A stretch of 64,000 nucleotides of DNA from Sphingomonas sp. Root241. Lineage in GTDB: Bacteria > Pseudomonadota > Alphaproteobacteria > Sphingomonadales > Sphingomonadaceae. The stretch is from NCBI RefSeq assembly GCF_001428865.1, contig NZ_LMIV01000004.1, positions 128,061 through 192,060 of the forward strand. Direction: 5' to 3'. Of the stretch, positions 30,535-37,603 are shown one piece after another (positions within the stretch are counted from its first letter, which is position 1; each line of letters opens with the position of its first letter). The translations under genes and the position numbers were made by a program. The notes beneath the pieces are model-generated. The model did no database searches and was not told the DNA's origin. It saw only the letters and a list, made by a program, of their open reading frames with translations.

Positions 30535-32256
30535 TCACGCCGCCTCCCTTTCGTCGCGTTTGCGGTCGAATTCCTCGATCAGCGCGATGAAGGCGTCTTC
30601 CATCGTCGGATCGTCGAGGCCCGCCAGTTTTCCTGCCTGTGCCTTGAGCTCGTCCGGCGTACCGGTGGCGATCTGCTCGGCGCGGTAAATCAGGGTGACG
30701 CGGTCGCAATATTCGGCCTCGTCCATGAAGTGCGTGGTGACGAGCACGGTCACGCCCTTCTCGACCAGCCCGTTGATATGCGTCCAGAATTCGCGTCGCG
30801 TCACCGGGTCCACACCCGAAGTAGGCTCGTCGAGGAACAGCACCGGCGGTTCGTGCATCACCGCGCAGGCCAGAGCGAGCCGTTGCTTGAAGCCGAGCGG
30901 CAACGTGCCGGCATTGACGTCGAGCTTTCCCTTCAGCTCGAAAATCTCGATCATCGCCTCGATCGCGCGCTTGGCCTTTTCGCGGTCGAGATCATAGGCG
31001 CCGGCGAAGAAATCGAGATTCTGGCGGACGCTGAGGTCGCCATAGAGCGAGAATTTCTGCGCCATATAGCCGAGCGAGGCGCGCGCATCGGCACGCGATC
31101 GGCGCAGATCATGTCCCGCCACGGAGCCGCTGCCGCTGGTCGGTGTCAACAACCCGCACAACATCTTGAAGGTGGTCGACTTGCCCGCGCCATTGGGTCC
31201 GAGCAGTCCGAAGATCTGCCCGCGCGGGATCGCGAACTGCATGTCGCTCGCCGCGACGAAATCGCCGAAGCGTCTGGTGAGGCCCTTGGCTTCGATCGCG
31301 CATTCGCTGTTCTCGGGGATCTCGCGATAGCGTTCGGCGAGGGCGCTGGTGCCCTTGGGCCCGCCGCCCAGCCGTTCGATGAAGCCGTCCTCGAAGCGAG
31401 GCGGCGCGGGCTCGACCGCGCCGCCTTCAGCATCGAGCGATTCGGGGGTAGGAACGGCCACGCCCTCCGCCATCAGCAGCCGCACCGATCGCCCCTGGAT
31501 CGTGCCGTCGATCACTTCGTCGCGATCAAGCGTCCGGGTGAGGAAATGTCGGCGGCGGTCCTTGAAGCCGGTGACCCGGAACACGCGGCCGGCGACCTTG
31601 CCGGTCAGATCGGCCGGCGGCCCGTCGAACAGCAATTTGCCTTCGTTGAGTAGATAGACCGTGTCGCACTTCTCGGCTTCGTCGAGATAGGCAGTAGACC
31701 ACAAAACGCCGATCCCCTGATCGGTCAGATCACCGACCATCGCCCAGAGTTCGCGCCGCGAGATCGGATCGACGCCGACGCCCGGCTCGTCGAGCAGCAG
31801 CACTTTCGGCGTCTTGACCAATGCGCAGGCGAGCCCGAGCTTCTGCTTCATGCCCCCCGAAAGCTTGCCCGCCAGCCGATCCTGAAAGCGCGCGAGATCG
31901 GTGAAGTCGAGCAGCCGGTCGAAACTCTCCTTGTGCTCGGCTTTCGGGAGCCCGCGCACTTCCGCATAGAGAGTGAGGTTCTCGATCACCGAGAGATCCT
32001 CGTAGAGTCCGAAGCGCTGAGGCATATAGCCGAGATCGTCGAGCTTCTGCCCGGGGGCCGCGCCGAGCACCTCCACCTCGCCACTGTTGGGAGCCATCAG
32101 TCCCGCGAGGATTCGGATCAGCGTGGTCTTGCCCGCGCCGTCCGGGCCGACGAGGCCGGTGACCTTGCCGGGTTCGATCGCCATGCTGACGCCGTCCAGC
32201 GCGGTGAGCGTGTCGAAGCGCTTCACCAGATTGGAGGTGCGGGCGACGGTTTCCAC
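30535..32256 (-). CDS. Double ABC ATPase of YbhF type
   Basis: 573 residues from GTG 32256, picked because GGAGGGG lies eight bases ahead; TTG 32262 would be only two bases from it. Two nucleotide-binding domains are fused. The first has GPDGAGKTTL, LSGGMKQK and LLLDEPGVGVDP; the second has GPNGAGKSTT, the altered signature LPLGFKQR and FLDEPTSGVDP. The LPLG form in the second half is usual for YbhF-like drug-export ATPases. It drives the two permeases encoded downstream. As with the first permease, its ribosome binding site is part of a palindromic repeat in the preceding gap. Confidence 0.92.
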   Translation of the reverse strand: METVARTSNLVKRFDTLTALDGVSMAIEPGKVTGLVGPDGAGKTTLIRILAGLMAPNSGEVEVLGAAPGQKLDDLGYMPQRFGLYEDLSVIENLTLYAEVRGLPKAEHKESFDRLLDFTDLARFQDRLAGKLSGGMKQKLGLACALVKTPKVLLLDEPGVGVDPISRRELWAMVGDLTDQGIGVLWSTAYLDEAEKCDTVYLLNEGKLLFDGPPADLTGKVAGRVFRVTGFKDRRRHFLTRTLDRDEVIDGTIQGRSVRLLMAEGVAVPTPESLDAEGGAVEPAPPRFEDGFIERLGGGPKGTSALAERYREIPENSECAIEAKGLTRRFGDFVAASDMQFAIPRGQIFGLLGPNGAGKSTTFKMLCGLLTPTSGSGSVAGHDLRRSRADARASLGYMAQKFSLYGDLSVRQNLDFFAGAYDLDREKAKRAIEAMIEIFELKGKLDVNAGTLPLGFKQRLALACAVMHEPPVLFLDEPTSGVDPVTRREFWTHINGLVEKGVTVLVTTHFMDEAEYCDRVTLIYRAEQIATGTPDELKAQAGKLAGLDDPTMEDAFIALIEEFDRKRDEREAA

Positions 32257-32264
32257 TAGCAAAG

Positions 32265-32400
32265 CCCCTCCCTCCTAGGGAGGGGTTGGGGGTGGGTAAG
32301 CGGCAGTCGGGCTCGATGCCCGGCTGTCGCTTTTGTTCGTGTCGTGGGAAGGGCTCGCTTCGCTCGCACCCACCCCCGGCCCCTCCCTTGCAGGGAGGGG
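32265..32400. repeat. GC-rich repeat, family C, two copies between adaptor and ATPase genes
   Basis: Copy one (32265-32296) begins CCCCTCCCTCCTAGGGAGGG and runs into TTGGGGGTGGG. Copy two (32367-32400) is in the opposite sense and ends CCTCCCTTGCAGGGAGGGG, preceded by GCTCGCTTCGCTCGC, which also precedes the copy at 51430-51487. They fill most of the 156-base gap inside the operon. Confidence 0.85.
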
Positions 32401-32412
32401 AGAAGGCTGATC

Positions 32413-33420
32413 TCAATCCTCATGCCGCACCCGCGCGCCGATAACGCGCACCGTCACCGGCTGCCCCTGGCGCAGCGCGTCGTCGGGATCGTCGACGATC
32501 ACGCGGAGCTGATAGACGAGGTCGGTCCGCAGATTCTCGGTCTCGACCGATTTCGGCGTGAATTCCGCGCGGGGCGCTATGTAGCCGATCGTGCCCCGAT
32601 AGGTCTTGGCATTGCCGTCGGCGGTCACCTGCACTTTCATTCCCGGGCTGATCCGGCTGAGGTCGGTCTCGGCGACATAGGCGCGGACTCGCATCGGCCG
32701 GTCGATCGACAGCGTCAGCACCGTCTCGCCCGGCTGGACGATGGCGCCGGGTTCGCGGGCGCGGGTGACGACGGTGCCTGCGGTGGCGGCGACCAGCCGG
32801 GTGTCCGAACGATCGGTGGCGACGCCTGCGCGGGCGGCCTGCGCCGTTCGCACCTCGGCGGCAGCTGCAGCGATATCCTCCGGCCGGCTGCCCGCCTGGA
32901 GCAGCGACAGCCCCTGCTTCGCTTCGGCAAGCTGCGCGGCGGCACGGTCGCGATCGGCGCGGGTCTGTTCCCAGATATCGCGGCTGATCGCGCCGGGTTC
33001 GACCAGCGCCTGGCGCCGGGCATAATCGCGCTGGGCATTGGCATAGACTGCCTGCGCCGCCGCGACTCGCGCACGCGCCTGCGCCACGTCCTGCGCGCGT
33101 GCGCCGTTGCGCGCCTTGTCGTAATTGGCCTGCGCCTGCGCCACGCGCGCGTCTGCCTCGGCGATGCGGTCGTCGAGCGTCGCGGTATCGAGCGTCGCGA
33201 GCAACTGACCCTGGGTCACCTTGGCACCTTCCTCGACGCCAATCCCTGCGATCCGGCCGCCGACGCGGAAACCCATGTCGACTTCGCGGATGTCGACATT
33301 GCCGTAGAGCGTCAGCTCGGTTTCGGCGCGGTGCGGGATCAGGCCGAAGCCGCGCGTGGCGAATGCCGCCACGGCGAGCACCACGATCAGCGCGATCACG
33401 ATCAGGCGGCGTCGGTTCAT
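32413..33420 (-). CDS. HlyD-family membrane fusion protein (YbhG-like)
   Basis: 335 residues. One N-terminal helix (RLIVIALIVVLAVAAFAT) anchors it in the inner membrane. The biotinyl-lipoyl-like region (GFRVGGRIAGIGVEEGAKVTQGQLLATLD) is split by a coiled-coil hairpin of about 130 residues rich in Ala, Gln and Arg, and the beta-barrel part contains PGMKVQVTADGNAKTY. It bridges the ABC pump to the outer membrane factor. Its start overlaps the stop of the TetR gene by four bases, so regulator and pump are translated together. Confidence 0.9.
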   Translation of the reverse strand: MNRRRLIVIALIVVLAVAAFATRGFGLIPHRAETELTLYGNVDIREVDMGFRVGGRIAGIGVEEGAKVTQGQLLATLDTATLDDRIAEADARVAQAQANYDKARNGARAQDVAQARARVAAAQAVYANAQRDYARRQALVEPGAISRDIWEQTRADRDRAAAQLAEAKQGLSLLQAGSRPEDIAAAAAEVRTAQAARAGVATDRSDTRLVAATAGTVVTRAREPGAIVQPGETVLTLSIDRPMRVRAYVAETDLSRISPGMKVQVTADGNAKTYRGTIGYIAPRAEFTPKSVETENLRTDLVYQLRVIVDDPDDALRQGQPVTVRVIGARVRHED

Positions 33421-34037
33421 TGCGGCTTCTCCGAAAGGATGCAGAGCACGTTCGCACGCAGCCTCGCGCGCAGCAGGCGGGCAGTCTCATCGTCGATCTG
33501 GTCGACCTGCAGCGCCCGGCACACCGCGGCGCGGCCCGCGCGCAATATCATTGCCTGGCCGAACAACAGGATCGCCATCGCCACTGCCTCGCGGCGGGCG
33601 AGATCGGGGCGGGCACGTCCGATCAGCTCGATGAACGCATCGAGCACCGGGTGCATCGCGCGGTTGAACAGCACGTCGAATGCCTCGGTCGGGAATTGCT
33701 GCTCGCGGATGATGAAACGCGACCACGCCTCTGTTTCGGGCCGCAGCATCATTTGCGCGAACCCGTCGAGGATCGTCGCCAGTGCCTCTATCGCCGCTTC
33801 GCGCGATTCCTGCCCGGCCGCGACAGCGCGTGCGACATTCTCGCCCTGCAGAGCGCGAATCGATGCGGCGATATGCTCCGCGGCGGCGAGGTACAGGCCT
33901 TGCTTGCCGCCGAAATGATAGGTGATCGAAGACATCGCCGTACCCGACGCACGAGCGATGTCACGCGTGCTCGCCCCCTCGAAGCCGAGTCGGCCAAATT
34001 GGTCGATCGCCGTGTCGAGGAGCGTCGCAGAGACCAT
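33417..34037 (-). CDS. TetR family repressor, CecR-like
   Basis: 206 residues. The TetR helix-turn-helix is AIDQFGRLGFEGASTRDIARA then TAMSSITYHFGGKQGLYLAA. The C-terminal half matches the CecR (YbiH) type, whose E. coli member sits at the head of ybhGFSR exactly as here and affects sensitivity to cefoperazone and chloramphenicol. A perfect palindrome lies 11 bases ahead of the start codon and is the natural operator. Overlap with the adaptor gene indicates an autoregulated efflux operon of six genes. Confidence 0.9.
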   Translation of the reverse strand: MVSATLLDTAIDQFGRLGFEGASTRDIARASGTAMSSITYHFGGKQGLYLAAAEHIAASIRALQGENVARAVAAGQESREAAIEALATILDGFAQMMLRPETEAWSRFIIREQQFPTEAFDVLFNRAMHPVLDAFIELIGRARPDLARREAVAMAILLFGQAMILRAGRAAVCRALQVDQIDDETARLLRARLRANVLCILSEKPQ

Positions 34038-34047
34038 GGTCGCCCTT

Positions 34048-34065
34048 TGTTCGTTCGAACGAACA
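34048..34065. promoter_or_regulatory. Perfect palindromic TetR operator
   Basis: TGTTCGTTCGAACGAACA is an 18-base perfect palindrome, 11 bases before the CecR-like start codon. It also lies 134 bases before the divergent TetR gene at 34199, so it might affect both. Perfect symmetry and the position at the head of an autoregulated operon support the call. Confidence 0.75.
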
Positions 34066-34198
34066 GTGCATATGCTTGCATCCTTGTCTTGGCAAGGCCC
34101 TTGTGCGGTCGGATTTGCGGGCGGATTTGCACCCTGTTTGGCACCTACGCGTTAATACTAGTGATTTTTCCACACTTTGTGATTATGTACCGATCATT

Positions 34199-34810
34199 AT
34201 GGAAACTGCCACCTACACCACTGCCAAAGGGCGCCCGCGCGAATTTTGCGTCGACGAGGCGCTTGCCCAGGCGCTCCGCGTGTTCTGGAGCAAGGGTTAC
34301 GAAGGCGCATCGCTCACCGATCTGACCGACGCGATGGGGATCACGCGCCCCAGCCTCTATGCCGCGTTCGGCAACAAGGAGGCGCTGTTCCGCAAGGCGC
34401 TCGATCTCTACGAGCGCGAGAAGCTCTGCTACATGGCGCAGGCGCTCGACGCGCCCACCGCGCGCGGCGTCGCCGAGCGGCTGCTGCGCGGCGCGCTCGA
34501 GATGCAGGCGAGCGACTGCGAACCGCGCGGCTGCCTGCGCGTGATCAGCTCGGTCGCGTGCGGAGTCGAGGCTGAATCGATCCGCGACGAGGTCATCGCC
34601 CGACGCAAATCCTCGTCGGACGCGCTGATCGCACGCTTCGAAAAAGCCGAAGCAGCGGGCGAGTTACCCGAACATATGAATGCCCAGGCGCTTTCCGGTT
34701 ATCTGGTTGCATTGCTTCAGGGGCTCGCACTGCAAGCCGGGGCAGGGGCCAGCTACGAAGAACTCGAGCGGCTGGTCGAAACCAGCCTGGCGGTTTGGCC
34801 GACGAAATAA
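34199..34810 (+). CDS. TetR/AcrR family regulator
   Basis: 203 residues from ATG 34199; the frame is open further upstream but that part covers the CecR operator. The N-terminus KGRPREFCVDEALAQALRVFWSKG leads into GASLTDLTDAMGITRPSLYAAFGNKEALF, the TetR recognition unit. The C-terminal domain has ASDCEPRGCLRV and an otherwise helical fold, like TetR proteins that react to quinones or small electrophiles. It is divergent from the CecR-like gene and 0.95 kb ahead of the RND operon; the palindromes at 35440-35500 before that operon are possible targets. No ribosome binding site is evident. Confidence 0.88.
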   Translation: METATYTTAKGRPREFCVDEALAQALRVFWSKGYEGASLTDLTDAMGITRPSLYAAFGNKEALFRKALDLYEREKLCYMAQALDAPTARGVAERLLRGALEMQASDCEPRGCLRVISSVACGVEAESIRDEVIARRKSSSDALIARFEKAEAAGELPEHMNAQALSGYLVALLQGLALQAGAGASYEELERLVETSLAVWPTK

Positions 34811-34824
34811 GCTGGGAGCTTATT
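34806..34824. terminator. Bidirectional hairpin holding both stop codons
   Basis: AATAAGCT-GGG-AGCTTATT is a perfect 8-base stem with a 3-base loop. The TAA of the TetR gene lies in the left arm and the TAA of the converging membrane protein gene in the right arm. No long T-run follows on either strand, so it may stop or slow both polymerases only weakly. Confidence 0.6.
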
Positions 34825-35278
34825 CCGACGCTTTGCCGTCGATTGCCACCGCCGGCAAGCGATGCCGGAAGCTGCGGGAAGAGGCGCGATGCGGGCCCGA
34901 CGAACGGGCGAGCCGGCGTGCGAAGAACACATACAGCAAGCCGAAGGCGGCGCCGGTGACCGCGAAAAGGATCATCTGCCTCGGACTCGCACTAACGTGA
35001 CGCGCGCTGGCGAGGGGCGCTGCGAGGATACCGACCACCGCTCCACCGATCACGCAGAGCCATGTGCCCGCCGCGGTGCCGTGGCGAGTCGTCGGCCAGA
35101 GCAGCGAGAACAGGATCGCTGCGCCGGGTAGTGCCAGGATGAAAGCGGTGAACCAACTGGCGATTGCCAGCCAGACGAGCCAGGCTCCGCCGGGGAGCGA
35201 GTCTCCGGACATGATCACGATGGCGACGGTCGTCAGGACCGCGAAGACGGTCGAACCGAGCAGCGCGCTGGCCAGCAC
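34820..35278 (-). CDS. Four-helix membrane protein, unknown
   Basis: 152 residues from GTG 35278; no ATG or TTG is in frame between it and an upstream stop. Four hydrophobic helices are clear: LLGSTVFAVLTTVAIVIM, WLVWLAIASWFTAFILAL, TWLCVIGGAVVGILAAPLA and MILFAVTGAAFGLLYVFFA, then a basic cytoplasmic tail. No family is recognised. It converges on the TetR gene. A link with the efflux genes is possible but nothing in the sequence proves it. Confidence 0.6.
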   Translation of the reverse strand: MLASALLGSTVFAVLTTVAIVIMSGDSLPGGAWLVWLAIASWFTAFILALPGAAILFSLLWPTTRHGTAAGTWLCVIGGAVVGILAAPLASARHVSASPRQMILFAVTGAAFGLLYVFFARRLARSSGPHRASSRSFRHRLPAVAIDGKASE

Positions 35279-35767
35279 GGCGAGCGCATGGTGGCTGAAG
35301 CGAAGCGACTAAGGAGCGATGAGCATTCCCTGGGAATAAATGCCGGTGTTTAACAAGATGTTGCCTGGCTTACCTGACGGAGCGCGGCGCGGTCGCAAAT
35401 CCCCACCGAAAATCCGTCGCCACCCTCTCGACAAAAAAGATACCGGCCAGTATAGAAAGCCCTTGACGCAACGCAGCACGATTTCTATACCAGTCGGTAT
35501 GGAAGTGATCCGTCACCTTCGCAACCGGGACCAGACGAAGGAGCTGCCTATGCGTAAGCTTTGCAAACATCGAGGTCAGGCCACGGCCTGAGCCATCGGC
35601 GCCCCGCGCGCCGATCCACATTTCAGGCCCAGTCTGCCTGCCGCGCGAATGAGGTTCGTGGGGAGGAAGCTTGCGCCTTCGCGACAACAATCGCCGGTGA
35701 TCCCGTGGGCCATGCGCCGCGGGCAAGGGAGCGGTGCGTCCGCCGCCGGCCAGAAGGGAGAAGAATC
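35279..35767 (+). promoter_or_regulatory. Promoter region of the RND efflux operon with two operator-like palindromes
   Basis: 489 bases with no convincing gene. TTGACG (35463-35468), 17 bases and TATACC (35486-35491) form a good promoter. ATACCAGTCGGTAT (35487-35500) covers the -10, and ATACCGGCCAGTAT (35440-35453), whose reverse complement ATACTGGCCGGTAT is close to it, lies 47 bases upstream. Paired dyads of this kind are typical TetR-family operators. About 270 bases of leader follow before the first gene, with nothing recognised in them. Confidence 0.65.
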
Positions 35768-36166
35768 ATGGCTTATCTGAACTTCGCCACATTGCAGGGC
35801 AGCCCCATTGCGACCCCTGACGATGTAACTGCAGCGCCGCGCACGCGGACCGGCCTTTCCGCGCTCGAATGGCAGGTGGTGGCGATCGCGCAACACGATC
35901 GGCTCTCGTCGCTCGAAAAGCCGGGCAAGCTCGCCACTGCGCTCACCATGATTTTCGGCGGCCAGCGGCCCAATCCGGAGCTGGCGGACTCGCGTCTGGA
36001 GGCGCTTCGTCGCCTCGCCGTCCACGCTTGGCACAAGGGCTATACCGTGCCGCGCGCCGCGATCCGCGCCTTTCACGAGGCGGGTTTCACCACCGAACAA
36101 TATGAAACGCTGCTCGCCAGCATCAGCCGGGGCCGGGCAGCCCTCAATCAGGGAAATCGTGCATGA
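35768..36166 (+). CDS. Small soluble protein leading the RND operon, unknown
   Basis: 132 residues with GGGAGAAG before ATG 35768. No signal peptide or membrane helix. An extended first 35 residues are followed by a helical domain: LSALEWQVVAIAQHDRLSSL, then KLATALTMIFGGQRPN, LRRLAVHAWHKGYTVPRAAI and FTTEQYETLLASI. I cannot name a family. Its stop overlaps the start of the adaptor gene by four bases (ATGA), so it is co-translated with the pump and may modulate it or serve as a leader. Similar small proteins before sphingomonad RND genes are possible but were not checked. Confidence 0.7.
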   Translation: MAYLNFATLQGSPIATPDDVTAAPRTRTGLSALEWQVVAIAQHDRLSSLEKPGKLATALTMIFGGQRPNPELADSRLEALRRLAVHAWHKGYTVPRAAIRAFHEAGFTTEQYETLLASISRGRAALNQGNRA

Positions 36167-37434
36167 ACATGATCACGCGTATCGATCCGGTCGAGCCGAA
36201 CGAGGCCGAATCGGGTCAGCTCGACCGCAAGCCCCGCCCGCTCTGGCAGAAGGGCGCGTTCGTCGCGCTGCCGGTGCTGCTCGTGGCCGGCGGTGTCGGC
36301 TTCTTCAATCGTGAGTCGCCGGCGATCGCCGCGCCGCCGCCGCCCACCGTCACCGTTGCCCAGCCCCTGGTGCGTCAGGTCAGCGAATGGGACGATTATG
36401 TGGGCCGCTTCGAGGCAAGCCGCAGCGTCGAAGTGCGTCCGCGCGTCTCGGGGCAGGTCGTCGGCATCCACTTCACCGACGGTGCGATCGTCCAAAAGGG
36501 CCAGTTGCTCTTCACGCTCGACTCGCGCCCGTTCGCCGCGGCGCTCGCCGAGGCGCGGGCGGGCCTCGCCACTGCGCAGAGCGATCTGGCGCTCGCCCAG
36601 TCCGATCTCGGCCGCGCTGAACGGCTGGTCGCAGCAGAAGCGGTGTCGAAGAGCGATGTCGAGCGGCTCCAGGCGCGTGTCCGTGCGGCGCGTGCCTCGG
36701 TCGCTGCGGCTGAGGCCCGGGTCCGTGCCCGTGCCCTGGACGTCGAGTTCACGCAGGTCCGCGCTCCGATTGCCGGCCGCATTTCGGACCGCAAGGTCGA
36801 TGCCGGCAATCTTGTCGCGGCGGGGGAGGGGGCGGGCGGTTCGCTGCTCACCACGATCAACGCGCTCGATCCGATCTACTTCACCTTCGACGGTTCGGAG
36901 GCGCTGTTCCTCAAGACCAAGCGCGCGCAGGCCGAGGGTAATACCCAGTCGCCGGTCGAGATCCGCCTGCAGGACGAAACCGACTATCGCTGGAAGGGCG
37001 GGCTCGATTTCACCGACAACGGGCTCGATCCGCGATCGGGAACGATCCGCGGCCGCGCGGTGCTGCGCAATCCGGACATGTTCCTCACTCCGGGCATGTT
37101 CGGCAACATGCGGCTTTCGGCGGGCGGCACCGCGCAGGCGCTGCTGATCCCCGATTCGGCCGTCTCGACCGATCAGGCGCGCAAGATCGTGATGACCGTA
37201 GGCAAGGACGGAACGCTCCAGCCCAAGCCGATTACGGTCGGACCCGTCGTCGACGGACTGCGCATCGTCCGCTCGGGACTGACTCCGCAGGACCGCGTCG
37301 TCCTCGCCGGGGCGCAGATGTCGCCTCCGGGAAGCAAGGTCCAGATCAAGCCGGGCAAGATCGAACCCCAGACTGTTGCGGCACCGCCAGTCGTATCGGC
37401 TCCGGTCACGGGCGAGGCCACTTTCGCCCGCTGA
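36163..37434 (+). CDS. RND efflux periplasmic adaptor, MexE-like
   Basis: 423 residues. An inner membrane helix (FVALPVLLVAGGVGFF) follows a charged cytoplasmic start. The adaptor motif VSEWDDYVGRFEASRSVEVR, the lipoyl half GQVVGIHFTDGAIVQKGQLL, an alpha hairpin (about 125-195), the return strand TQVRAPIAGRISDR and the barrel (YFTFDGSEALFLK, RAVLRNPDMFLTPGMFGNM) agree with MexE/AcrA proteins. It links the RND pump to the outer membrane channel encoded downstream. Translation is coupled to the small gene in front. Confidence 0.93.
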   Translation: MNMITRIDPVEPNEAESGQLDRKPRPLWQKGAFVALPVLLVAGGVGFFNRESPAIAAPPPPTVTVAQPLVRQVSEWDDYVGRFEASRSVEVRPRVSGQVVGIHFTDGAIVQKGQLLFTLDSRPFAAALAEARAGLATAQSDLALAQSDLGRAERLVAAEAVSKSDVERLQARVRAARASVAAAEARVRARALDVEFTQVRAPIAGRISDRKVDAGNLVAAGEGAGGSLLTTINALDPIYFTFDGSEALFLKTKRAQAEGNTQSPVEIRLQDETDYRWKGGLDFTDNGLDPRSGTIRGRAVLRNPDMFLTPGMFGNMRLSAGGTAQALLIPDSAVSTDQARKIVMTVGKDGTLQPKPITVGPVVDGLRIVRSGLTPQDRVVLAGAQMSPPGSKVQIKPGKIEPQTVAAPPVVSAPVTGEATFAR

Positions 37435-37440
37435 CCGACC

Positions 37441-37472
37441 TGCCGCCGGGCGGTCCCCAAGGCCCGGCGGCA
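37441..37472 (+). other. Strong hairpin between adaptor and pump genes
   Basis: TGCCGCCGGGC (37441-37451) pairs perfectly with GCCCGGCGGCA (37462-37472) around a 10-base loop. No T-run follows. Inside an operon such a structure can protect the upstream message end or reduce read-through into the pump gene. Confidence 0.6.
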
Positions 37473-37485
37473 GGACCCAATCACT

Positions 37486-37571
37486 CCGTTCGGCCTGAGC
37501 TTGTCGAAGGCCGCATCGCCTCCGCGCGATCGGCTCATGGCTACGCCCTTCGACAAGCTCAGGGCGAACGG
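37486..37571. repeat. Palindromic repeat, family B, between adaptor and pump genes
   Basis: CCGTTCGGCCTGAGCTTGTC at the left is mirrored by GACAAGCTCAGGGCGAACGG at the right, with TTCGAAGG/CCTTCGAC continuing the stem. The arms are about 27 bases around a 35-base centre. GTTCG...CTGAGCTTGTCGAA palindromes are frequent intergenic elements in sphingomonads (from memory). Only one copy is seen in this window. Confidence 0.8.
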
Positions 37572-37603
37572 ATCTGGAAATCCCTCTAACGAGGAGTAGG
37601 CCC

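Noticed and set aside
35340-35591. 83-codon frame in the RND promoter region
   Set aside because: It runs across the promoter and both dyads, has no ribosome binding site and is Lys/Arg-rich without family look.
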